Source: Nitrosotalea sp.
GTDB lineage: Archaea; Thermoproteota; Nitrososphaeria; Nitrososphaerales; Nitrosopumilaceae
Reading direction: 5' to 3'
NCBI GenBank assembly: GCA_023252335.1
Contig: JAJPEA010000004.1
Span: 1-30,364, forward strand
DNA length: 30,364 nt
Position numbers and translations under genes: made by a program. The notes below the pieces were generated by a model. It worked only from the letters and a program-made list of their open reading frames with translations. It made no database searches and was not told the origin of the DNA. Below are positions 15,495 to 22,714 of the stretch, piece after piece (position 1 is the stretch's first letter; each line of letters begins with the position of its first letter).

Positions 15495-17553
15495 GCTTGA
15501 AAACTTCCTGTCGCACAAGAAAACAAAATTAACATTTGATAAAGGCGTTACAGTATTTGTAGGACAGAACGGTGCTGGAAAATCAAGCATTATTGATGCA
15601 ATAACATTTGCATTATTTGGCGAGCACCTAAGAAAATCAACAAAGGGACTCTTACAAAGAGGAAGCAACCAGTCATATGCCAAAGTAGAGTTTTCCATAG
15701 GAAATAGACAGTTTGAAGCAGTACGAAAGATAGATTCCAAGGGAACAGTAGGTGCAGTACTTTATGAAAAAATCAATGGTGAGTCAGCTCCACTTGCAGC
15801 AGGAGAACGAAGACAGTTTGGAGAATCAATGACAAAGACAATTGAAGATTTGATTGGGCTAGATTTTGAAAAACTCAAGATTGCATCAATTGTACAACAA
15901 GGAGAACTACAGGCAATCATAGAGGCAGACCCTAAAAAATTCAAGGAACTAGTCAATGCAATAATTGGCATAGACAAACTTGACATTGCATATGAATCAA
16001 TGAAAAAATCAATAGACAGTTTTAGAACTACAATCAGATCTAGGCTGAATTATGACGATACCAACATGGATACACTACAGAGCAGAGTTGATATGTTATC
16101 AAAAGAGATAGCAACACTTGAGCCGCAAAAAAGAAAACTAGAGGCAGACAAGATACTGCAAGAAAAAGATCTTGCCATTATACAACAAAATATAGAATTA
16201 GGTACACCCAAGGAACTACAAATAAAAGAAATAGAGAACAAAAAAGAAGATCTTCTCAGATACCTGCGAGATTCCATAGTTAGGATGAAACAAGATCTGG
16301 TAACCAAGGAGAAAAGACTTGCCGATTGTTCTAACAGCTTGTCAATTTCATCTGCCAAATTTCAGGTTGAATCAGATGCAAAACAGGCCCAGTTAGATAT
16401 TGATAGAATTAATACAGAATTAAGACAAGTAGGAGAGAAAATAGCATCAATACAGAGCCAGCAAGATATTGCAAACAGATTGCATTTGGTAGATGGTAAA
16501 TGCCCCGTCTGTGACTCTAAAGTTGACAAGCTAAATCCCTTGTTTGATGAAAAATACATTGCAACTGAGCTTGATGCATTAAAAAAGAAAACAGAGACAA
16601 TTACAAAAGAGATTGCCACAGTTCAGAGTAAAAAAAGAGATCTTGATCTAAAACTTCAACAAATTACAAAAGCAGAGGGAATCTTGTCTTCAAACAATAT
16701 CAAAAATCAGAGTGATTTGATAAGACTAGAAGAAGAGATATCACAGTTGCAAATCAATACAAGAGATATTCCTATCGAGATAAACACTGGAAACCTCATG
16801 CAATATGCAATTGACGAATATGCATCTAGTGCAATAAAATCAATATCCACTCTAGTTGAAGATACAAGAGATTTTGATATTAACGAGTTTAAAAGCTTGA
16901 AATTAAAACTGGAACAACAGAGAAGAGCACTCGGTACACTAGATCAAGAAGTTGTTGCGGTAAATACAAAATTAAAGATATACCAAGACGATTTTGAAAA
17001 AATCACTCAGATATTACTAGAATTACATGAAGTAAAACAATATGTTTCAAGCCTTGAAACAATACGCAGTCAAATTTACAATAGAGATGGTCCTGTTGCC
17101 ACAAGTCTTCGTTCTTGGGCGTTGGGCACCATATCACAAAAGGCCTCAGAATATCTTTCAACATTTAATGTAAAAATTCAAAGAATCACACTTGAGGACA
17201 AGGCAAGAGACATTGGAATCACATGTTATGCAGGAAATTTGGAGCTTGATTTAGAATCATTGAGTGGAGGAGAAAAAGTAAGTGTTGCACTTGCACTACG
17301 TCTTGGAATGGCACACTTTATGGGATCGTCGAACTTGAATTTCATCATCTTGGACGAGCCCACCACTCATTTGGACCAAGAAAGAAGAAAATCTCTTGTA
17401 AACGTACTTGGGCAAGCATTTGAATCAAACATTGATGCAATATCCCAATTTATCATAATCACACATGACTCTGACATATTTGAAAATTCAAACATTGATG
17501 CAATCTATGATTTCAAGTCTACACCAGAAGGAACTATAGTTACACCAATCTAG
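15478..17553 (+). CDS. rad50: Rad50 ABC-type ATPase of the Mre11-Rad50 complex
   Basis: A 691-residue SMC-like ATPase. Walker A GQNGAGKSS is near residues 29-37, and the QQGELQ Q-loop region near 140. A first coiled-coil arm runs from about 150 to 340, the zinc hook CPVC is at C342-C345, a second arm runs to about 540, the signature LSGGEKVSVALALR begins near 595, and Walker B FIILDEPTTHLD is near 622. The hook is central and intact. The total is clearly shorter than the 850-900 residues of hyperthermophile Rad50, because both coil arms are short. The ATG lies inside the end of mre11. The stop overlaps the convergent HEAT-repeat gene by 4 nt. Confidence 0.93.
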   Translation: MLQSVELENFLSHKKTKLTFDKGVTVFVGQNGAGKSSIIDAITFALFGEHLRKSTKGLLQRGSNQSYAKVEFSIGNRQFEAVRKIDSKGTVGAVLYEKINGESAPLAAGERRQFGESMTKTIEDLIGLDFEKLKIASIVQQGELQAIIEADPKKFKELVNAIIGIDKLDIAYESMKKSIDSFRTTIRSRLNYDDTNMDTLQSRVDMLSKEIATLEPQKRKLEADKILQEKDLAIIQQNIELGTPKELQIKEIENKKEDLLRYLRDSIVRMKQDLVTKEKRLADCSNSLSISSAKFQVESDAKQAQLDIDRINTELRQVGEKIASIQSQQDIANRLHLVDGKCPVCDSKVDKLNPLFDEKYIATELDALKKKTETITKEIATVQSKKRDLDLKLQQITKAEGILSSNNIKNQSDLIRLEEEISQLQINTRDIPIEINTGNLMQYAIDEYASSAIKSISTLVEDTRDFDINEFKSLKLKLEQQRRALGTLDQEVVAVNTKLKIYQDDFEKITQILLELHEVKQYVSSLETIRSQIYNRDGPVATSLRSWALGTISQKASEYLSTFNVKIQRITLEDKARDIGITCYAGNLELDLESLSGGEKVSVALALRLGMAHFMGSSNLNFIILDEPTTHLDQERRKSLVNVLGQAFESNIDAISQFIIITHDSDIFENSNIDAIYDFKSTPEGTIVTPI

Positions 17554-18101
17554 CCGCCAGTCATCTTGGCAAACTTTTCATTCTTGGACAGACTCTCCAT
17601 GAATTTTAGATTTGACAGTGCAACTACTGCCGAGTCTCTAACCTGCTCACTTGAATCTTCTAGGGCTTTTTGTAATGTCTCCTTTGCGTCTTGAGAGCCA
17701 ATCACCCCAAGTGCAACAGCAGCCTCGTGTCTGACAAATAGGCTAGGATCGTTTCGTGTTGCATCCTCTAGTGGTTTTATTCCACTTCGTAAGCACATTT
17801 GACCCAAAGAAAATGCAGCCTCGTGTCTTACCAATTCGTTTGCGTCATTTTTCAATACACTTGCAACATGTGGTACAACATCTTCTCCACCCATGTCAAC
17901 AAGAATGCAGACTGCCCTGCATCTTATCACAAAATCCTTGTCATCTAACAAGCCAACAAAATATTCCTTGTCTTTTTTTTCGTATTTTTCTTCCATCTCA
18001 GACAAGAGTTCAAGGCGTCCTGCAGGAATGACTTCCATGCACTCGATTTTTACCATCGAATATTTAGTCTTTATTGATGTTGTTGATAGATGTGATATCA
18101 T
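17550..18101 (-). CDS. HEAT-repeat protein with two HE motifs, resembling half of deoxyhypusine hydroxylase
   Basis: A 183-residue all-helical HEAT/PBS-lyase-like repeat protein with about four repeats between residues 45 and 170. Two consecutive repeats carry VRHEAAFSLGQM (H93-E94) and VRHEAAVALGVIG (H125-E126), 32 residues apart. This is the sequence and spacing of the paired His-Glu iron ligands in each half of eukaryotic deoxyhypusine hydroxylase (DOHH), which has four such motifs in eight repeats. A homodimer could supply four, which is inference. The last repeat (VRDSAVVALSNL) lacks HE. An ATG at 18056 (MVKIECMEV) may be the real start, removing 15 residues. A general scaffold role is the alternative. 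Confidence 0.7.
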   Translation of the reverse strand: MISHLSTTSIKTKYSMVKIECMEVIPAGRLELLSEMEEKYEKKDKEYFVGLLDDKDFVIRCRAVCILVDMGGEDVVPHVASVLKNDANELVRHEAAFSLGQMCLRSGIKPLEDATRNDPSLFVRHEAAVALGVIGSQDAKETLQKALEDSSEQVRDSAVVALSNLKFMESLSKNEKFAKMTGG

Positions 18102-18129
18102 GAGACAAAAAGTGTGCCAAAATACTGGC

Positions 18130-18591
18130 TCAGTTTAACAGATTATGTTTAGTGGATCTAATTTGTAAAATTAAATCATGTTTTTTAAAGTGTTTTTGCA
18201 ACACATCTTCAGATACTAGAAGCTTGTCAGTATACAAGTAGACATTTCTTGTAAACTCTAATCCAGATACATTGCGTATTTTTGTACTATTTGAGGCATC
18301 AGCAATGCCTGTTTTGGCGTGTTTTTCAATCTCCAACAAAAATTTCTCTACCAAGTCAGGAAGTTGGGCATACTCGTTACTCAATTCAGAAATTATTATT
18401 CCAATGTGTTTGTACTTTTCAGCCTCATTCTGAATTGCCAATATTTGGAATTTCTTGGTGTTTTTTGTTTCGCCAGTTTTTTTGTCAGTCAACACAAACT
18501 CCCATTGGACATGAATTCTAGAGCATTGCGGAAATTCATTTTCTATCTTTAATGTCATTTCTTCAAAAACATTGATTTTTTTTGAATGCAT
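18130..18591 (-). CDS. Hypothetical cytoplasmic protein
   Basis: A 153-residue soluble protein that I do not recognise. It alternates strands and helices: an N-terminal helix, two strands (IHVQWEFVLTD and KKFQILAIQN) joined by a Lys/Thr-rich turn, then helices and a terminal strand-helix with a KKHDLILQIR ending. There are no Cys residues except C18, and no catalytic motif, signal peptide or membrane segment. It has its own ATG at 18591 and lies 28 nt upstream of the HEAT-repeat gene on the same strand, so cotranscription is possible. The regular charge pattern and the neat fit between genes support a real protein. Confidence 0.6.
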   Translation of the reverse strand: MHSKKINVFEEMTLKIENEFPQCSRIHVQWEFVLTDKKTGETKNTKKFQILAIQNEAEKYKHIGIIISELSNEYAQLPDLVEKFLLEIEKHAKTGIADASNSTKIRNVSGLEFTRNVYLYTDKLLVSEDVLQKHFKKHDLILQIRSTKHNLLN

Positions 18592-18691
18592 CTGTCAATG
18601 ATATCCAGACAAGGTTCTTTATGTCTAGCGCTGGATTTATCGCAGCTTCAAAAGCAAAGAACGCTAGGTTTTGTAAAAACCAAAAATGTCT

Positions 18692-20116
18692 CTAGTATAT
18701 CACATGTTCCTTTTGAGAGCGCTGTATTATAGCAGGAATAATGGATACAATCAAGACAAATGTAGAGATGAAAAATATCAAATGAATTGATTTGATAAAA
18801 CTCGGTATTGCAGATTCATGACTTAGGTTACTAGACGAACCAAGAAAAATTGATTCCAGTTCATACAATGGGACGGTACTAGCAAGCAGTGCAAATGACA
18901 ATCCAAGACTGATTATATTCCCAAGTGTTACCAGAGTCGTGCTCATTCCTGCTGCGACTCCACGTCTTTGAGGAGGAACTGAATTCATTATCGACGATCT
19001 ATTCGGGGATGCAAAGAGCCCCATTCCTGCACCCACTAGCGAGAGTGGTAAAACTAAATCATTAAAGTTTGTAGTAGGCCTAATCTGTGACAATATCAAA
19101 AACCCAACTGCAGACACTAGCAATCCAAGTACAGTGAGTAGTCTTGGACCATACTTGTCAGATAGCCAACCACTTATTGGCCCAAATGTTGCAATTGTAA
19201 AAGATACAGGTATCAGGTAAAGACCAGCTGTGAACGGGTTGAGTTTCATTGATGGCCCCTGCAAGTAAAATGCCATTATCAGTACCAACGCACCTCTTGC
19301 AAGCGCATTTAGGAATATGGTGATATTTCCTGCAGAAAAAAATCTAATCTTGAAAAGAGATAGATCAAACATTGGCTCTTTTACTTTGGATTCAACATAC
19401 CCAAACAATACCAGCATACAAAATCCTCCAGCCAAGAGAAATATTGCAACAAAAGAAGGTATAACCTGCAGAGAACCAAAAGTTATTCCAAGCATTATCA
19501 TAACTAGACCCACAACAAGAACTAGATTTCCAGTCCAGTCTATCTTGCCTTTTACGATGGTTCCAAGTTCCCTAAGTTTTGTTTTAGACCAGACAATTGC
19601 AAAAACTCCTATCGGGATATTGACCCAAAATATTGCTCGCCAGCCAAGTGTTTCAGTCAAAATGCCGCCAAGCACTAGGCCAAGTGCAGAGCCAATCACA
19701 ATGGATACCTGATTTAGACCAAGGGCTTTGCCTCGCTCTTTTTCATCAAAGGCATCAGTCAAGATGGCAGCACTGTTGGAGAAAAGAAATGCAGCCCCAA
19801 ATGCTTGGAGTATCCTAAACAGTATAAGCTCAGGCCCAGTTTGCGCAAGACTGCATAGAAAAGATGCTATAGTAAATAATACCAGGCCAAAGTTGTAGAG
19901 TTTGACCCTGCCAAACATATCTGCCAGTCTGCCAAAGCTGAGAAGAACAGATGATGTAACAAGGCCATATGAGAGAATTATCCATATTGTTTCAATCAGG
20001 GAAACATGCAGATCTGGTACAAGTCTGGGTAGAGCTATGATGAGGATGTTAGCGTCAAGGGATGCCATCAATATGCATATTGTCGTATTGGTTAGCGCTA
20101 TCCACTTGTACTGCAT
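18692..20116 (-). CDS. MFS transporter, DHA2 (EmrB/QacA-like) family, probable drug or metabolite exporter
   Basis: A 474-residue membrane protein with about 14 hydrophobic helices, the layout of the DHA2 drug:H+ antiporter family. Motif A appears as GRLADMFGRVKLY between helices 2 and 3, and the antiporter motif C region as GSALGLVLGGILTETLGWR, followed by the family's FWVNIPIG turn. A conserved D20 in the first helix (MASLDANILIIALP) fits proton-coupled DHA2 exporters. The substrate cannot be read from sequence. It has its own TTATAAAT box about 25 nt before the ATG and follows the pirin gene by 72 nt on the same strand. Confidence 0.88.
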   Translation of the reverse strand: MQYKWIALTNTTICILMASLDANILIIALPRLVPDLHVSLIETIWIILSYGLVTSSVLLSFGRLADMFGRVKLYNFGLVLFTIASFLCSLAQTGPELILFRILQAFGAAFLFSNSAAILTDAFDEKERGKALGLNQVSIVIGSALGLVLGGILTETLGWRAIFWVNIPIGVFAIVWSKTKLRELGTIVKGKIDWTGNLVLVVGLVMIMLGITFGSLQVIPSFVAIFLLAGGFCMLVLFGYVESKVKEPMFDLSLFKIRFFSAGNITIFLNALARGALVLIMAFYLQGPSMKLNPFTAGLYLIPVSFTIATFGPISGWLSDKYGPRLLTVLGLLVSAVGFLILSQIRPTTNFNDLVLPLSLVGAGMGLFASPNRSSIMNSVPPQRRGVAAGMSTTLVTLGNIISLGLSFALLASTVPLYELESIFLGSSSNLSHESAIPSFIKSIHLIFFISTFVLIVSIIPAIIQRSQKEHVIY

Positions 20117-20137
20117 TGTTTTAACTTGATTAAATTG

Positions 20138-20145
20138 TTATAAAT
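20138..20145 (-). promoter_or_regulatory. TATA box of the MFS transporter gene
   Basis: TTATAAAT (ATTTATAA on the minus strand), centred about 25 nt before the ATG at 20116, suggests the transporter has its own promoter separate from the TFB-pirin pair. Confidence 0.5.
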
Positions 20146-20188
20146 CTCATGTTGCTTGCAAAATGATTTTTAGAAAGAATCGCGAATT

Positions 20189-20917
20189 TTATATATTGAC
20201 TGCATATTTTTCTGGCAGATCAATTAAGATCAATTCCGTTGGCGCTTCGGCACGTATTACGATATCACTTTCTTGTGATATCATTGCAGCATCCCTTGTT
20301 TGCATGGTATTATTTCCTAGTTTTATTTTGCCATCTATTACAAACAAGTAAGATTTTCTTCCAGGTGCCAACTTGTGTTGCACTTGATTGCCAGCAGTCA
20401 GTGTGGACAAGTAAAAGGTAGCATCCTGGTGCAAATGTAATGCACTAGTGTCAGGGTTATTTTCAGATACAACTACTGGTACTAGCTTGTTTATCCTTTC
20501 TTTTTTTGTAAACTTTTTTTGTTCCCAAGATGGTGCAAGATTTTTCCTATTTGCAAATACCCACATTTGTAGCAGCCTCAGGGATTTGTCTTTAGAAGGA
20601 TTTGATTCAGCATGCATTATCCCTGATCCTGCAGTCATTCTTTGTACTTCGCCTGGATATATCACGCCATGATTCCCTTGATTGTCCTTGTGTTCTAATT
20701 CTCCATCTATGACATATGTTACAATCTCCATGTCCCTGTGATGATGAAAATCAAATCCAGTGCCAGGCTTGATTTCATCGTCATTGAATACACGTAATGG
20801 TCCAAAATTCATCTTGTCTGGGTTTTGATAGTCTGCAAATGAAAAATGATGAAATGTTCGAAGCCAGTCGGTCTTGTTTTCATAGTGCTCGCCTGACTTG
20901 ATTATCTCTATGCTCAT
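20189..20917 (-). CDS. Pirin family cupin protein
   Basis: A 242-residue bicupin of the pirin family. The N-terminal cupin holds the metal ligands H58 and H60 (FHHHRDME) and H102 and E104 (GSGIMHAE), matching the His-His-His-Glu set of human pirin and E. coli YhhW. The second cupin (residues 125-235) has PGRKSYLFVIDG and lacks ligands, as usual. Some pirins are quercetin dioxygenases and others are redox-sensing transcription cofactors; the role here is not determined. Its ATG overlaps the TFB stop as TAATG, so its translation is probably coupled to that of TFB. Confidence 0.88.
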   Translation of the reverse strand: MSIEIIKSGEHYENKTDWLRTFHHFSFADYQNPDKMNFGPLRVFNDDEIKPGTGFDFHHHRDMEIVTYVIDGELEHKDNQGNHGVIYPGEVQRMTAGSGIMHAESNPSKDKSLRLLQMWVFANRKNLAPSWEQKKFTKKERINKLVPVVVSENNPDTSALHLHQDATFYLSTLTAGNQVQHKLAPGRKSYLFVIDGKIKLGNNTMQTRDAAMISQESDIVIRAEAPTELILIDLPEKYAVNI

Positions 20918-21852
20918 TATTTCTCAATTTCCATCTTTTTTCGGAACACCTTGGCAACATTGCGTATAGTCACGCTGCTAATACCAGAGGCCTTTGCTAT
21001 CTGGTCCTGGGTTGCCTTTTCTCCATTCATCACTGCAGAGACAAATAACGCAGTTGCTGCAAGCGATAGCGGGTTTTTCCCATCGGCAATGCCTTTTTTC
21101 TTGGCAGATTCAATTATGCCAAGTGCATCTCTTTGTGCCTTTTCGCTAAGACCCACCAAAGTTCCTATCTTTGTGACAAATTCTGACGGATTTAACGAAT
21201 CAACTTGCAATTCTAATGCCTTGACAAACACTCTATAGTGCCTGGATAGATTCTTGAATGAAATATTTCCTGCACTAGAAATATCTTGTAGAGTTCTTGG
21301 TACTCCGGCTTCTCTGCATGCCACATACAACGCAGAAAGAATCGTTCCAGAGATTGTTCTTCCCCTAATGATATTTTTTGTCAATGCTTTTCTATACAAA
21401 TACGCAGCACGCTCTACTACTGCATCAGAGATATCAATCTTTGATTGGATTGCGCCCATTATGACAAATGCAGAACGCAGATTTCTTTCAGTAGAAGTTG
21501 ATTTGCTACGACTATCCCATGTTCGTAACCTGTTGAAGGTATACTTCATGTATGTAGATATCGAATTGCCAGACGCATCACGGTCTGTGTTTCCAATTAT
21601 AGTAGACAACCCCTTGTCATGAATTGATAATGCAGAACCAAGTCCGGTTCTTGTACTATTATTGTAATCATCCACCGAAAATGATCTTTGTTCAGGTCCA
21701 TAGTCCTCCACCTTGTCTGCAAGGACTGCACCACATCTAGCACACAAGATTTCTCCTCGCATGCTGTCAGTCACAAATGGCCCATGTGACTTGCCATCAT
21801 GCAAACATGTTTTTCCTTTTTCAATTACAAGTTTTTGTTTACTAGATATCAT
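20917..21852 (-). CDS. tfb: Transcription initiation factor B (TFB)
   Basis: A 311-residue archaeal TFIIB homologue that bridges TATA-bound TBP and RNA polymerase. The N-terminal zinc ribbon holds C37 and C40 (ILCARCGAVL), but the first ligand pair is not CxxC: the candidates are C16 with H18 or H23 (KTCLHDGKSH). The B-reader/linker follows with PEQRSFSVDD. Two cyclin folds span about 105-200 (SAFVIMGAIQSKIDI through ISSAGNISFKNLSRHYR) and 210-305 (ending DQIAKASGISSVTIRNVAKVF). Thaumarchaea carry several TFBs, and this may be a specialised copy given its unusual promoter and its fusion-like TAATG overlap with pirin. Confidence 0.92.
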   Translation of the reverse strand: MISSKQKLVIEKGKTCLHDGKSHGPFVTDSMRGEILCARCGAVLADKVEDYGPEQRSFSVDDYNNSTRTGLGSALSIHDKGLSTIIGNTDRDASGNSISTYMKYTFNRLRTWDSRSKSTSTERNLRSAFVIMGAIQSKIDISDAVVERAAYLYRKALTKNIIRGRTISGTILSALYVACREAGVPRTLQDISSAGNISFKNLSRHYRVFVKALELQVDSLNPSEFVTKIGTLVGLSEKAQRDALGIIESAKKKGIADGKNPLSLAATALFVSAVMNGEKATQDQIAKASGISSVTIRNVAKVFRKKMEIEK

Positions 21853-21853
21853 T

Positions 21854-21870
21854 TGTATAGTTACTATACA
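21854..21870. promoter_or_regulatory. 17-bp perfect palindrome at the TFB transcription start region
   Basis: TGTATAGT-T-ACTATACA has 8-bp perfect arms around one central base. It ends 1 nt before the TFB start codon and covers the position where transcription should begin, about 25 nt from the TATA box. This is a typical place for a dimeric repressor to block initiation. Confidence 0.5.
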
Positions 21871-21896
21871 CTGGAAAGTATTTAAAATATCCAGTG
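21869..21896 (-). promoter_or_regulatory. TFB promoter: TATA box bracketed by an inverted repeat
   Basis: CACTGGA (21869-21875) and TCCAGTG (21890-21896) are 7-bp inverted arms on either side of a 14-nt A/T core that reads ATATTTTAAATACTTT on the minus strand, including one base of an arm at one end. The core is centred about 32 nt before the ATG, the right place for box A. The repeat touches the adjacent 17-bp palindrome. Together they suggest autoregulation or control by a winged-helix dimer. Confidence 0.5.
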
Positions 21897-21956
21897 ACCG
21901 CAGGTATACCAGATTAACTTGTAGTAATCTAGATCATGCGTAAAAATCAGTGCCAA

Positions 21957-22364
21957 TCATGCAATTTCTTGAGGCATCGAATAGATCTCTTTTAAGAGCC
22001 TGGGTTTGCCATCCTTGAATATATCCTGAGGACAATACTGCATGGAAAAGACGGCCATTGATTCCAATATAGGGTTTAGAGCCAAGCCTTTTTTCGTGAT
22101 GGCATATTCAATTTTTACAGGCGTGCCAGCATAGATTTTCTTTTCAATTATACCGTTTTTTTCCATCTCGCGCAGCCTTGCAGACAAGGTCTTTGGATTT
22201 ATCCCTTCTACAGAATCCAAGAATTGATTGAATCTATTCTGACCTAATTTTGTCATGTTACGCAAAATATGGACCGTGAATTTTTTTCCAATAATTTTAA
22301 AAGTATTATCAATAGGACAGGCCTTCAAAGATTCAAGGAGAACCTTGCACTCTTCTTCTTTCAA
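21957..22364 (-). CDS. HxlR-family winged-helix transcription regulator
   Basis: A 135-residue HxlR protein. The family's N-terminal C-P-[ILV] element is present as ACPIDNTFKIIGKKFTVHIL, with the HxlR helix-turn-helix segment RFNQFLDS and NPKTLSARLREMEKNGIIEKK, and the wing strand PVKIEYAITKKGLAL. C16 and C111 could act in redox or electrophile sensing as in HypR-type members; this is inference. The start is a TTG at 22364, with no in-frame ATG upstream. The gene lies just upstream of TFB on the same strand, and a dyad over its own promoter shares a 7-mer with the TFB palindrome, so TFB and itself are candidate targets. Confidence 0.88.
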   Translation of the reverse strand: MKEEECKVLLESLKACPIDNTFKIIGKKFTVHILRNMTKLGQNRFNQFLDSVEGINPKTLSARLREMEKNGIIEKKIYAGTPVKIEYAITKKGLALNPILESMAVFSMQYCPQDIFKDGKPRLLKEIYSMPQEIA

Positions 22365-22381
22365 CTTACCATCTACTCCCT

Positions 22382-22398
22382 TGATAACTATACTATCA
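22382..22398. promoter_or_regulatory. Dyad over the hxlR promoter sharing a 7-mer with the TFB palindrome
   Basis: TGATA and TATCA (5-bp arms) surround ACTATAC. The central 7-mer equals each half-site of the TFB palindrome at 21854-21870. The dyad is centred about 26 nt before the TTG start, on top of the expected TATA box. It is a candidate autoregulatory operator. Confidence 0.35.
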
Positions 22399-22446
22399 CT
22401 TTCTAACTTATATGCTTACCTTTGTATATCTAATATAAGAAAGAAC

Positions 22447-22530
22447 ATGATCAAATCACAACACAAACACCAATGGACTGTAACATCAAAACATTGGCAG
22501 TGCAGTACCTGTGGAAAGACATACGGTTAA
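22447..22530 (+). CDS. 27-residue zinc-knuckle microprotein
   Basis: A frame of 27 codons with ATG at 22447 and TAA at 22528-22530. The peptide has His residues at 6, 8 and 16 and ends in HWQCSTCGKTYG, a CxxC-G-K treble-clef-like knuckle. A TATATC sequence at about 22423-22428 lies near 22 nt before the ATG, which fits a leaderless mRNA divergent from hxlR. Such short frames arise by chance, but the metal-ligand pattern, promoter spacing and location argue for a gene. It may bind zinc and nucleic acid or protein. No family name can be given. Confidence 0.45.
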   Translation: MIKSQHKHQWTVTSKHWQCSTCGKTYG

Positions 22531-22555
22531 CAAAACTTTCCAATTTTTTTCTGAT

Positions 22556-22678
22556 TCAATCAAGCGGTTTTGATTTATGGCAATCTAAACAAATTTCAAT
22601 TGTCTTTTTGTGTTTTGCTGAATAGTATGCTCCAAGTTCTCGATGTCTATTACACATAAAACAAAGGCCAAAATTCAT
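22556..22678 (-). CDS. 40-residue zinc-ribbon-like microprotein
   Basis: A 40-codon frame from ATG 22678 to TGA 22556. Two metal-ligand pairs are visible, CFMC at residues 6-9 and CLDCH at 30-34, separated by 20 residues that include H12 and H23. This is the size and spacing of a minimal zinc ribbon. CxxCH also resembles a heme site, but no signal peptide exists. An ATAAAATC box lies about 30 nt upstream of the ATG. It is convergent with the 27-residue microprotein and downstream of the PEFG-CTERM gene. Function unknown. Confidence 0.5.
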   Translation of the reverse strand: MNFGLCFMCNRHRELGAYYSAKHKKTIEICLDCHKSKPLD

Positions 22679-22714
22679 GTACTAGTAATAGTAATGTCTG
22701 TAATAGATTTTATG

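Noticed and set aside
18625..18667. CTAGCG/CGCTAG inverted arms between the hypothetical gene and the MFS gene
   Set aside because: Only 6 bp with a long spacer; easily due to chance.
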